A stretch of DNA of 5,452 nucleotides from Methanobacterium sp. UBA8 (GTDB lineage: Archaea; Methanobacteriota; Methanobacteria; Methanobacteriales; Methanobacteriaceae): the NCBI GenBank assembly GCA_002509665.1, contig DADN01000205.1:15103-20554 (forward strand). Reading direction: 5' to 3'. The notes under the pieces are model-generated. The model worked only from the letters and a program-made list of their open reading frames with translations, ran no database searches and had not been told where the DNA came from. This document shows, one piece after another, positions 1-5,313 of the stretch. Made by a program: the position numbers and the translations under genes. Each line of letters starts with the position of its first letter. Position 1 is the stretch's first letter.

Positions 1-477
1 ATTAATTACATTAAATCTTGCCAGTATGCTGATAATCAAGAAAAAAAGCTCAATTATAGTTGCAACTGCTATACCTACCATTATAAATATTAAAGCAATT
101 GTCGCACTCCAGTCAATCAAAAATGAACTGAAATTGAATGGAAATATGCTGTAAATTGAATATACAGCAGTAAATGCAAATATATTCAAAATTATTTTTA
201 TTATATGCCTGAACCATTCCTGATTGAAGATAAGAAGTATTATGTTTCCAATGATTGTAGCGATAATTGCAAGGTTTATTACCCATAAAACTTCATTAAG
301 CGCATTAGTAATGAAATGAACCTGCCAGTTAAGTAGATTATTAAAAATATACAATAAAATTACGTTAACAACTATTGCACCAATATATTGTGATTTTTTA
401 GAATTTTTCTCTTTTTCCCGGCGTTTTACAGATAAATTATCCATAAAACTTTTGATTTTATTTTTTTCATTTTTCAT
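1..477 (-). CDS. Four-helix integral membrane protein, N-terminal part (runs off left edge)
   Basis: This frame is open from an ATG at 477 to the window edge, giving 159 residues and no stop, so the C-terminus is missing. Residues 1-29 are very rich in Lys, Arg and Glu and should lie in the cytoplasm. Four hydrophobic stretches follow at about 30-48, 62-84, 92-113 and 124-154; the last is long and could bend or be two segments. There are no cysteines and no catalytic motif I recognise. I recall similar uncharacterised membrane proteins in Methanobacterium but cannot name a family. An in-frame ATG at 504 would add nine residues, but a TATA-like box at 520-531 predicts transcription starting near 500, which favours 477. 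A third in-frame ATG lies at codon 12. It is probably a single-gene transcript, separated from its upstream neighbour by 226 bases. Function unknown. Confidence 0.75.
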   Translation of the reverse strand, partial: MKNEKNKIKSFMDNLSVKRREKEKNSKKSQYIGAIVVNVILLYIFNNLLNWQVHFITNALNEVLWVINLAIIATIIGNIILLIFNQEWFRHIIKIILNIFAFTAVYSIYSIFPFNFSSFLIDWSATIALIFIMVGIAVATIIELFFLIISILARFNVIN

Positions 478-519
478 GAATTTACATCCCTGTGACCTGC
501 ACATGGTAAAGAGGCCATA

Positions 520-531
520 TTTAGTATAAAT
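520..531 (-). promoter_or_regulatory. TATA-box promoter of the membrane protein gene
   Basis: On the minus strand this reads ATTTATACTAAA, close to the archaeal TATA consensus. Its centre is about 25 bases before position 500, which would give a leader of roughly 20 bases to the ATG at 477. It is a sequence-pattern call only. Confidence 0.4.
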
Positions 532-703
532 ATTGTGAATTAAATTTAAATTCTTAAACAAAGACCATGTTTAATTGGTCAATACTACAACTTAATGTAT
601 TGTCTACTTTTTAGACTCTATTATGAATATGGACATAACCATATCATTACTAATAATCATTAATTTTTGATGCATTATTTTAAGCATAACATAATTTAAC
701 AAG
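532..703. other. Non-coding spacer with two short inverted repeats
   Basis: No credible gene lies here; the two plus-strand ATG frames that I followed are 15 codons long and lack ribosome sites. Two small hairpin-capable repeats are visible: GACCA at 563-567 with TGGTC at 576-580, and GTCTA at 602-606 with TAGAC at 612-616 around a CTTTT loop. Their stems are only 5 bp, so they may be chance. The upstream gene on the minus strand must terminate in this spacer, but no strong T tract is present; the best candidate is the TTTTT-poor AT-rich stretch around 650-700. Confidence 0.35.
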
Positions 704-1333
704 TTAAATGATCCTGATTACCCTTTCAGGTGTTATAATCATATTTATTTTTTGATCATGCTCTTCTGTAGGGACTTCGTCTATAATCTGGATTTCATGA
801 ACAGTAGTTACAACTGGTGTACTTATCAAAATAGCCTTTTCAGATATTAACTCGGATATTTCCCTATCTCCGTAACCTCCACCTTTTCCAAGCCTATTCC
901 CAGATTTATCGACTGCCACAGAACCTTCCACCACAAGATCTACTTGAGGGAATTCATGAATCTTTTTTCCAAATTTAAAAGCTCCATCTATAGTAGATGC
1001 TGCTTCTTCATTTCCTTTAACACTAAATGGATCTATTAAAAGAAATCCATCTTTGAGCTTGGGTGAAGCCATAATTAAAAGTTTTTTATCAAGTAATGCA
1101 TATTCACGGATTTTTATCTGGGCCGAATCGGGGCTTGAAAAAATAACTTCAGCATTTTGCCACTCTTCAGTACTTCTTAACATTTTTGCAGCTTCAGTCG
1201 AGCCTGAGAAACCAGGTATTCTTCCATAGGGAGATTTTGGAGGTCGTTCAAAACTTTTAGGTTTAGATAAATTATTGTTCTCTAAAGTGCTCCAGATTAG
1301 GTTTCTTACTCTTTCTTTCTCTTTGGTTATCAT
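704..1333 (-). CDS. 5-formyltetrahydrofolate cyclo-ligase family protein (archaeal COG0212 type)
   Basis: The 209-residue product matches the 5-formyltetrahydrofolate cyclo-ligase (MTHFS) fold, which in true enzymes uses ATP to convert 5-formyl-THF to methenyl-THF in the cytosol. Visible hallmarks are GNRLGKGGGYGDRE at 145-158 (family pattern G-x-RLG-x-G-x-GYYDR, here with Gly for the second Tyr), a RIPGFSGS-type segment at 38-45 that I associate with the archaeal/paralogue branch, and the C-terminal TTVHEIQ...P.EEHDQ...I.TPE pattern at 176-203. Length is normal for the family. Methanogens mainly use tetrahydromethanopterin, so the classical reaction is doubtful. From memory, COG0212 paralogues have been linked to thiamine metabolism. 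The start at 1333 has no Shine-Dalgarno site, but a TATA-like element about 29 bases upstream fits a leaderless or short-leader message. Family assignment is firm, substrate is not. Confidence 0.88.
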   Translation of the reverse strand: MITKEKERVRNLIWSTLENNNLSKPKSFERPPKSPYGRIPGFSGSTEAAKMLRSTEEWQNAEVIFSSPDSAQIKIREYALLDKKLLIMASPKLKDGFLLIDPFSVKGNEEAASTIDGAFKFGKKIHEFPQVDLVVEGSVAVDKSGNRLGKGGGYGDREISELISEKAILISTPVVTTVHEIQIIDEVPTEEHDQKINMIITPERVIRII

Positions 1334-1355
1334 TGGTTTTATTATATGCTGTAAG

Positions 1356-1368
1356 TTAAATAAATAAT
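1356..1368 (-). promoter_or_regulatory. TATA-like promoter of the cyclo-ligase-like gene
   Basis: The minus strand reads ATTATTTATTTAA, centred about 29 bases before the ATG at 1333. Transcription would then start at or within a few bases of the start codon, in agreement with the absence of any GGAG or GGTG motif before that codon. Confidence 0.4.
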
Positions 1369-1443
1369 CTGTAGTATGATATTAGGGCGCATTTCAATTA
1401 AATTAAAGAATTGCTAAATAAATAAATGCTCAATATTGTTTAT

Positions 1444-1480
1444 AAAAAAAATTAAGAATTTAAAAAAGAATTAAAAAAAA
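1444..1480 (-). terminator. Poly-T archaeal terminator of the three-gene operon
   Basis: Read on the minus strand, the region just after the stop of the last operon gene holds three T tracts of 8, 6 and 8 bases (A runs on the plus strand at 1473-1480, 1462-1467 and 1444-1451). There is no G+C-rich hairpin. Clustered T tracts without a stem are the usual intrinsic termination signal in archaea. Confidence 0.7.
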
Positions 1481-1490
1481 TATAATTAAA

Positions 1491-1817
1491 TTAAATCAAT
1501 GATGCAATTGCAAGCACAGGAATCATAGCCATGAGAGCCAGGTGTGGAGCATATGCTGGTGATGTCTGGAAATTATATTTAAGCGTTGCCCATGTCTGTG
1601 TAAATGCTGTAATAACAGCAATTAACTGCAACGCTACAGCTGCGTAGAGAACCAGCGTATTACCTGTGGCAATAGCTGCAATTGTGACTATAAGTGCCAG
1701 TATCAAAGCACCAAAGTGCGGCGCCAAGCGCATACCTGACATTCTAAATGTTATAAAACCGCTTGCAATACCGCTCACCAGTATCGCGAGTATTATTACG
1801 GGATATGTAACTATCAT
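1491..1817 (-). CDS. Small four-helix membrane protein of the sulfur-relay operon
   Basis: The 108-residue protein is almost entirely hydrophobic, with predicted membrane helices at about 4-24, 35-51, 54-74 and 90-107. The short loop RMSGMR between helices 1 and 2 and the Lys near residue 80 suggest those loops face the cytoplasm, leaving both termini outside. It has no cysteine, which argues against a YeeE/YedE (TsuA)-type thiosulfate carrier, the usual membrane partner of TusA. The start is well fixed: GGGAGG lies at 1825-1830, 7 bases before the ATG at 1817, and directly follows the stop of the upstream gene (13-base gap). It is the last gene of the operon with the DsrE/TusA fusion and the DUF169 gene, so a membrane anchor or small transporter for that system is a reasonable inference. 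I do not recognise the family with confidence; it may be a methanogen-specific DUF. Confidence 0.8.
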   Translation of the reverse strand: MIVTYPVIILAILVSGIASGFITFRMSGMRLAPHFGALILALIVTIAAIATGNTLVLYAAVALQLIAVITAFTQTWATLKYNFQTSPAYAPHLALMAMIPVLAIASLI

Positions 1818-1830
1818 TCTTTTTCCTCCC

Positions 1831-2655
1831 TTAGAAGTTTACAACTGCATATGTAGGGTCGCTCAGCAGTGTTATGTATGTTGCAGCTCCTGCAAGGCTG
1901 GTACCTTTAACAAGGTCTTCCTGTTTCATTCCTCTAAATTCAGCACTGAGCTCGCACACGTAAACTTTAGCACCCATTTCAATAACTTCTACCATTAACT
2001 TGTCCAATCTATCGAAAGCCGGATGTTTAACCTTTTCTGCGTTACCTTTTTTAGCTATGCTTACTCCATCCATGAGCAGGAATATTGTCACTTTTTTGCC
2101 CATGCTGGCAGCAGCTTTTGAGAATATAAATGTGGCATAGGCACGTTCTGCATTACCTATTCCATTACTTTGTGCAACAAGCACTTTATCTCTGTTGGAT
2201 ACTACAGTGGATGTTGAAGCAGCTTTTTCTACTTTTTCCAGTAAAATATAACTCTTGTTGTCATCTATACCTTTTTCAACTACTTTGCCACTCATTTCTG
2301 GAATTGAAATAGCTATATCTTCAATGGCTTCACTGCTTTTACTTTTGACCTTTAAGCGTTCTCCAGTTGCCATAGAACTAAGCTTGTCCCCTACCAGTAT
2401 GATAGGTCCGGGGCATGTTTCACCTGTAACGTCTAATTCTTCTGTCTGTGACATTGTCATTCTAACTACGACCTGTTTTTCTAACTTTTCTACTTCAAAT
2501 GTGAAATCATATTTCTCTGCTACGTTTTCAAGGCCCTCTTCTGATCCTGGGCTAAGAGTTAAGATAAGCCCGTCATCTGCACCATTTTTTATAATATTTT
2601 CTGCAAGTATGGCAGAATTAGGTCCCTTAATTCCCAGAGCTTCAACTGTTTTCAT
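1831..2655 (-). CDS. TusA-like / TusA / DsrE three-domain fusion, probable sulfur-relay protein
   Basis: This 274-residue cytosolic protein appears to join three sulfur-carrier modules. Residues 3-66 follow the TusA pattern (VEALGIKGPNSAIL against the usual L-D-x-xGLxCPxPxL), but the catalytic Cys is Gly11. Residues 73-142 are a second TusA domain with intact TGETCPGPI, active Cys81. Residues 156-274 are a DsrE/DsrF-like domain with VYVCELSAEFRGM, Cys234 at the DsrE/TusD persulfide position. Cys81 and Cys234 are the only cysteines in the protein. TusA and DsrE proteins pass persulfide sulfur between cysteines, so a Cys81-Cys234 relay within one chain is a direct inference. The first domain could be a structural or docking copy. 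The start at 2655 has AGGAG 9 bases upstream that overlaps the TAG stop of the preceding DUF169 gene, suggesting coupled translation. Donor and acceptor are unknown. Confidence 0.87.
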   Translation of the reverse strand: MKTVEALGIKGPNSAILAENIIKNGADDGLILTLSPGSEEGLENVAEKYDFTFEVEKLEKQVVVRMTMSQTEELDVTGETCPGPIILVGDKLSSMATGERLKVKSKSSEAIEDIAISIPEMSGKVVEKGIDDNKSYILLEKVEKAASTSTVVSNRDKVLVAQSNGIGNAERAYATFIFSKAAASMGKKVTIFLLMDGVSIAKKGNAEKVKHPAFDRLDKLMVEVIEMGAKVYVCELSAEFRGMKQEDLVKGTSLAGAATYITLLSDPTYAVVNF

Positions 2656-2667
2656 GGCTGTTTTCTC

Positions 2668-3351
2668 CTAAAGTTCTCCCCATTTACCTTTAAATATTCT
2701 TAAGGCATCTACTATTTCAACGAAATTTTTAGGAGGTATACCTATAACAACTTCTTCATCTGCTACTTTAGCGTATTTACGTGAACCACTGCATCCAAGG
2801 GTCATGTTTGGCACGCCCCGCTCTTTAACTGCTACTACTGCATCGGCACATAATGATTGTATACCTGAATAGTCGCTGGAAATTCTACCGCCTTTTGCTC
2901 TTAAATAAGCTTGAGATACTCTTAAGGCCTGTTTTGGCGTAATTACAAGAACTATGACATCTGGATCATATTCTGCACTTTCTAAGGGTGAATAAATTGA
3001 AGCATAATAATTTTCGCTGGATTTAGGAATAGCAGTGATGGTTTCCTGTGCGCCTTCTAAAGTTTCATAATTTCCAAGCTGGTGGTACATTTTTCCAGAT
3101 GCTACGCTTGCAGGTAATGGTTCAATTCCCATTAATCCAGCCCCACCTTTACATAAATGTTCGTCAGAAGTTGCATAACCTTTATTTCCAGTTAATCTTG
3201 CCTCCTGGACAAATTCACAGTGCCTTTTCTTTTCACTTATTTTAGAGTAACCTTCAGGTATTTCACTGGCTGATTTTACCAGTTTTACAGCTACAGGACT
3301 TCCTTTTAGTCCTAATAATTCTTTTAATTCTTTTACTTTTTCTTCATACAT
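2668..3351 (-). CDS. DUF169 family protein with four cysteines
   Basis: The product (227 residues from this start) resembles DUF169 (COG2043), a family of archaeal and bacterial proteins with no settled function. Its four cysteines sit in family-like motifs: HCEFVQEA (Cys45), HLCKGGAGLMG (Cys67), SLCADAV (Cys168) and LGCSGSRKY (Cys187). Four Cys in such settings could bind an Fe-S cluster or another metal, or carry sulfur; this is inference. No signal peptide or membrane helix is seen, so it is cytosolic. An in-frame ATG at 3360 would add three residues, but the AAGGAG ribosome site at 3362-3367 lies only one base before it and 10 bases before the ATG at 3351, so I chose 3351. It is the first gene of the operon, and two palindromic operator candidates lie 37-70 bases upstream, so it is the likely entry point of regulation. 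Confidence 0.87.
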   Translation of the reverse strand: MYEEKVKELKELLGLKGSPVAVKLVKSASEIPEGYSKISEKKRHCEFVQEARLTGNKGYATSDEHLCKGGAGLMGIEPLPASVASGKMYHQLGNYETLEGAQETITAIPKSSENYYASIYSPLESAEYDPDVIVLVITPKQALRVSQAYLRAKGGRISSDYSGIQSLCADAVVAVKERGVPNMTLGCSGSRKYAKVADEEVVIGIPPKNFVEIVDALRIFKGKWGEL

Positions 3352-3387
3352 CGTATCCATTCTCCTTAAAATGTGATATATTGAAAA

Positions 3388-3403
3388 TATACTTTATAGT
3401 ATA
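3388..3403. promoter_or_regulatory. Operator candidate A (16-bp palindrome)
   Basis: TATACT-TTAT-AGTATA, a perfect 6-4-6 inverted repeat. It lies 36 bases upstream of the DUF169 start codon and 18 bases (start to start) from copy B, so the two copies are nearly in tandem. It shares both half-sites with the copy before the regulator gene. Confidence 0.65.
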
Positions 3404-3405
3404 AC

Positions 3406-3421
3406 TATACCTTATAGTATA
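3406..3421. promoter_or_regulatory. Operator candidate B (16-bp palindrome, one mismatch)
   Basis: TATACC-TTAT-AGTATA, the same inverted repeat with one changed base in the left arm and the same TTAT centre as copy A. It covers the transcription start expected from the TATA-like box at 3430-3437, so a bound protein would be placed to block initiation of the operon. Confidence 0.62.
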
Positions 3422-3429
3422 ATTTCTGG

Positions 3430-3437
3430 TATTTAAA
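3430..3437 (-). promoter_or_regulatory. Probable TATA box of the DUF169/TusA-DsrE operon
   Basis: The minus strand reads TTTAAATA, preceded by purine-rich AAAG that could act as a BRE. Initiation about 25 bases downstream falls near 3409, inside operator B, with a leader of about 55 bases. A second candidate, TTATATATG on the minus strand near 3465-3473, would give a longer leader, so the choice is tentative. Confidence 0.4.
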
Positions 3438-3507
3438 CTTTACTTTTTGATAAATCAAAAACATCATATATAAAAAGAATAAGGCGAGATAAGAGCAGCA
3501 CGTAATA

Positions 3508-3515
3508 TTTATATA
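3508..3515 (+). promoter_or_regulatory. TATA box of the GAF regulator gene
   Basis: TTTATATA matches the methanogen TATA consensus. Transcription is expected about 25 bases downstream, near 3536-3538, which lies inside operator C and leaves a leader of about 16 bases to the ATG at 3554. Confidence 0.5.
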
Positions 3516-3527
3516 TGTGTATATAAT

Positions 3528-3543
3528 TATACTATATAGTATA
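3528..3543. promoter_or_regulatory. Operator candidate C (perfect 16-bp palindrome)
   Basis: TATACT-ATAT-AGTATA is fully self-complementary. It covers the expected transcription start of the regulator gene and ends 10 bases before its ATG. Sharing half-sites with copies A and B across the divergent spacer suggests one protein binds all three, most simply the regulator encoded next to it. Confidence 0.67.
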
Positions 3544-3553
3544 AAGATTCGAG

Positions 3554-5185
3554 ATGAAGATCATGGAAGAATTATCAAATACTGAAAGGCTGATTGTGTC
3601 ATATATTAAATCTCACCCGCCTGAAGACTGCATGCTGGATAAAATAACAAGGGGTACAAGCAGAAGTAGAGCTACGGTGCTTAAATACCTTGAAATATTA
3701 CATGCAAAAGAAATATTGGATTTTAAATTCGTGGGCAGGAGTAAATTATGGTTTTTAAAACAGTCTATCCCTGAAAAACCTGAGATAATATCTGAACCTG
3801 TTGATCTTGATATTCAAGAAACAAAAGAGATTGTATCTGCTGCTTCAAGATTACATATATTGCAGTCAAAAGAAGCGGAACTTAAAATGTCAATTAACCG
3901 TCCTGACGCATTGGTATTTACCATTAACATATATATGGACATAATAACATCCAATAATTCTTTTGATACATTTTTTCCAGGAAAGAAGAATCTGCGTGAG
4001 GTAATAAGCAGTGAACAGATAAATATGCTCGAAAATATTGTACGCTCTTTAAGCTTGAATGATAAAATAACTATTGAAGTAGATATGATAGAAAAATCCG
4101 GTGTATATCGGCCATATAAAATATCACTGCAGCCAATTTCGGATGATAATGAAACGGTTATTGGCAGTGTTATTATGGGGGAAGAACTTTCACAGTCCCG
4201 GCGCACAAAACGCGAGCTAGAAACATTGTTATCTATAGCTCAGGCCGCAAGTTCGGCAAGTAGTGAAGAACAGCTTATGAAAGAAGCAACAGGAAGTATC
4301 AAAGATATAATTCCGTATAAATACTGTACAATATTTTTAAAGGACAATGGAAATATACTGCCTGCATACGAAACATCACAGTTAACTGGCAAATTACTTT
4401 CAAATATTAAAGAATTTATTGAAAAAAGTATGGATACACTGGAGGCAAAATCTGCTGGAAATGGAGACTTTTATCTTGAAAATGTCAAATCCATAATGGA
4501 AGATAGATCTATTTCTTTGATGCTGTCTATTCCAATTATCGATGCAGATTCTGCAATGGGATCTATACTTCTGCTGACTACTTTAACTTCAGTTAGTTCT
4601 GTAAGTATTGAAAACGTGGAGATGGCAGCTGATGAACTTTCAGGATATCTGAAGATGCAGAGGTTAACCAGTGAAAAAGAGGAATTTGCCAACACATTGC
4701 TTGCAATGAACAAGATTTCAACTGTACTCAATTCCACAAGCGGTGAAGATGAAATGCTTGAGAAGGCAGTGAAATCTACTATAGATTCACTGGGTTTTGA
4801 AATGGGTTGTATTTACCTTAATGATGATAAAGAAGAATTAACTCTGAGGGTACATAGAAATCTTCCGGAAGGCCTTAAAAATATGTGCATGGCTGGTATG
4901 TTCAAAGATCTCTTCAGTAAAACTCTTGAAAAACAGAATTTAGTATATATAACATCCGAATCTGAAGAATATGACTCCCTTGAACCCGCTGTTAAAGCAA
5001 ATGGTATAAAAACCATGTTAATATTACCCATTAAAAGCGGTAATGATATAATAGGGCTTTTAAATATGGGCAGCAGACAGATAAAACATTATAATGATAT
5101 TAGCCTCGAAAATCTTAGTTCGATTGGTTTACAATTAGGTTTAGCTCTCGAAAAGTCAAGATTAGCAATTAAATTAAATGCATAA
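3554..5185 (+). CDS. HTH / PAS-like / GAF / GAF transcriptional regulator
   Basis: The 543-residue cytosolic protein starts with a winged helix-turn-helix at about 5-70 (helices LDKITRGTSRSRATVLKYLEI, wing VGRSKLWFL). A region at about 112-212 (FTINIYMDIITSNNSFDTFF...) resembles a PAS domain, then a polar helical linker at 213-232 leads into GAF 1 at about 225-370 and GAF 2 at about 382-535. GAF and PAS domains bind small ligands, haem or cofactors, so this is a one-component sensor that binds DNA directly; there is no kinase or receiver domain. Cysteines are at 26, 258, 419 and 445, the last two in GAF 2. It is divergent from the DUF169/TusA-DsrE operon and carries a palindrome at its own start site, which suggests control of both. 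The start is uncertain: ATG at 3554 or at 3563 (M4, with GAG at 3551-3553 upstream). The ligand is unknown. Confidence 0.87.
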   Translation: MKIMEELSNTERLIVSYIKSHPPEDCMLDKITRGTSRSRATVLKYLEILHAKEILDFKFVGRSKLWFLKQSIPEKPEIISEPVDLDIQETKEIVSAASRLHILQSKEAELKMSINRPDALVFTINIYMDIITSNNSFDTFFPGKKNLREVISSEQINMLENIVRSLSLNDKITIEVDMIEKSGVYRPYKISLQPISDDNETVIGSVIMGEELSQSRRTKRELETLLSIAQAASSASSEEQLMKEATGSIKDIIPYKYCTIFLKDNGNILPAYETSQLTGKLLSNIKEFIEKSMDTLEAKSAGNGDFYLENVKSIMEDRSISLMLSIPIIDADSAMGSILLLTTLTSVSSVSIENVEMAADELSGYLKMQRLTSEKEEFANTLLAMNKISTVLNSTSGEDEMLEKAVKSTIDSLGFEMGCIYLNDDKEELTLRVHRNLPEGLKNMCMAGMFKDLFSKTLEKQNLVYITSESEEYDSLEPAVKANGIKTMLILPIKSGNDIIGLLNMGSRQIKHYNDISLENLSSIGLQLGLALEKSRLAIKLNA

Positions 5186-5187
5186 AA

Positions 5188-5209
5188 TGACAGGCATACA
5201 CATCTGTCA
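5188..5209 (+). terminator. Weak hairpin after the regulator gene
   Basis: TGACAG (5188-5193) pairs with CTGTCA (5204-5209) around a 10-base loop, starting two bases after the regulator stop codon. No T tract follows directly on the plus strand, only AATTTTATA near 5231. It may help end transcription or protect the 3' end; it could also be chance. Confidence 0.3.
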
Positions 5210-5235
5210 AAAATTTGAAATTTCCGGCTTAATTT

Positions 5236-5267
5236 TATACTGAAGATAAATCTTAATTAACAGTATA
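5236..5267. repeat. Widely spaced inverted repeat TATACTG...CAGTATA
   Basis: TATACTG at 5236-5242 and CAGTATA at 5261-5267 are perfect inverted copies separated by 18 bases. They contain the same half-sites as the three operators but with 20 rather than 4 bases between the hexamers. The right copy overlaps the TATA-like box of the downstream gene. In an AT-rich spacer this may be accidental. Confidence 0.35.
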
Positions 5268-5270
5268 TAG
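5263..5270 (+). promoter_or_regulatory. TATA-like promoter of the right-edge gene
   Basis: GTATATAG is centred about 25 bases before 5292, giving a leader of about 22 bases that includes the GGAG ribosome site at 5304-5307. A second AT-rich candidate lies at 5290-5299 but would be too close to the start codon. Confidence 0.4.
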
Positions 5271-5313
5271 AGATCAAATTTATTATTGAATAATATAAAA
5301 ATCGGAGCGCAAA

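Noticed and set aside
563..670. Two 15-codon plus-strand ATG frames in the spacer (ATG at 567 and at 622)
   Set aside because: Neither has a Shine-Dalgarno site or notable composition; too short to support as genes.
1491..1817. YeeE/YedE-type thiosulfate transporter
   Set aside because: The protein is too short for typical members and has no cysteine, although TusA context made this attractive.
1666..1998. 110-codon plus-strand open frame
   Set aside because: It lies opposite the two membrane/TusA-DsrE genes, crosses their boundary, has no ribosome site and no recognisable family pattern.
2130..2312. 60-codon plus-strand open frame
   Set aside because: Antisense to the fusion gene, with a low-complexity Leu/His/Cys-rich product and no start signal.
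2255..2671. 138-codon plus-strand open frame
   Set aside because: It is antisense to the TusA-DsrE fusion gene, whose family match and ribosome site are convincing; the Ser/Leu-rich product is typical of a shadow frame.
3048..3245. 65-codon plus-strand open frame
   Set aside because: Antisense to the DUF169 gene and without family features.
3388..3543. CRISPR array or mobile-element ends
   Set aside because: The repeats are short palindromes with uneven spacing in a promoter region, with no spacers of constant length, no transposase and no target duplication.
3814..4206. 130-codon minus-strand open frame
   Set aside because: Antisense to the PAS-like region of the regulator; Ser/Ile-rich shadow product.
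4471..5031. Two minus-strand open frames (88 and 72 codons)
   Set aside because: Both are antisense to the GAF domains and lack ribosome sites or recognisable domains.
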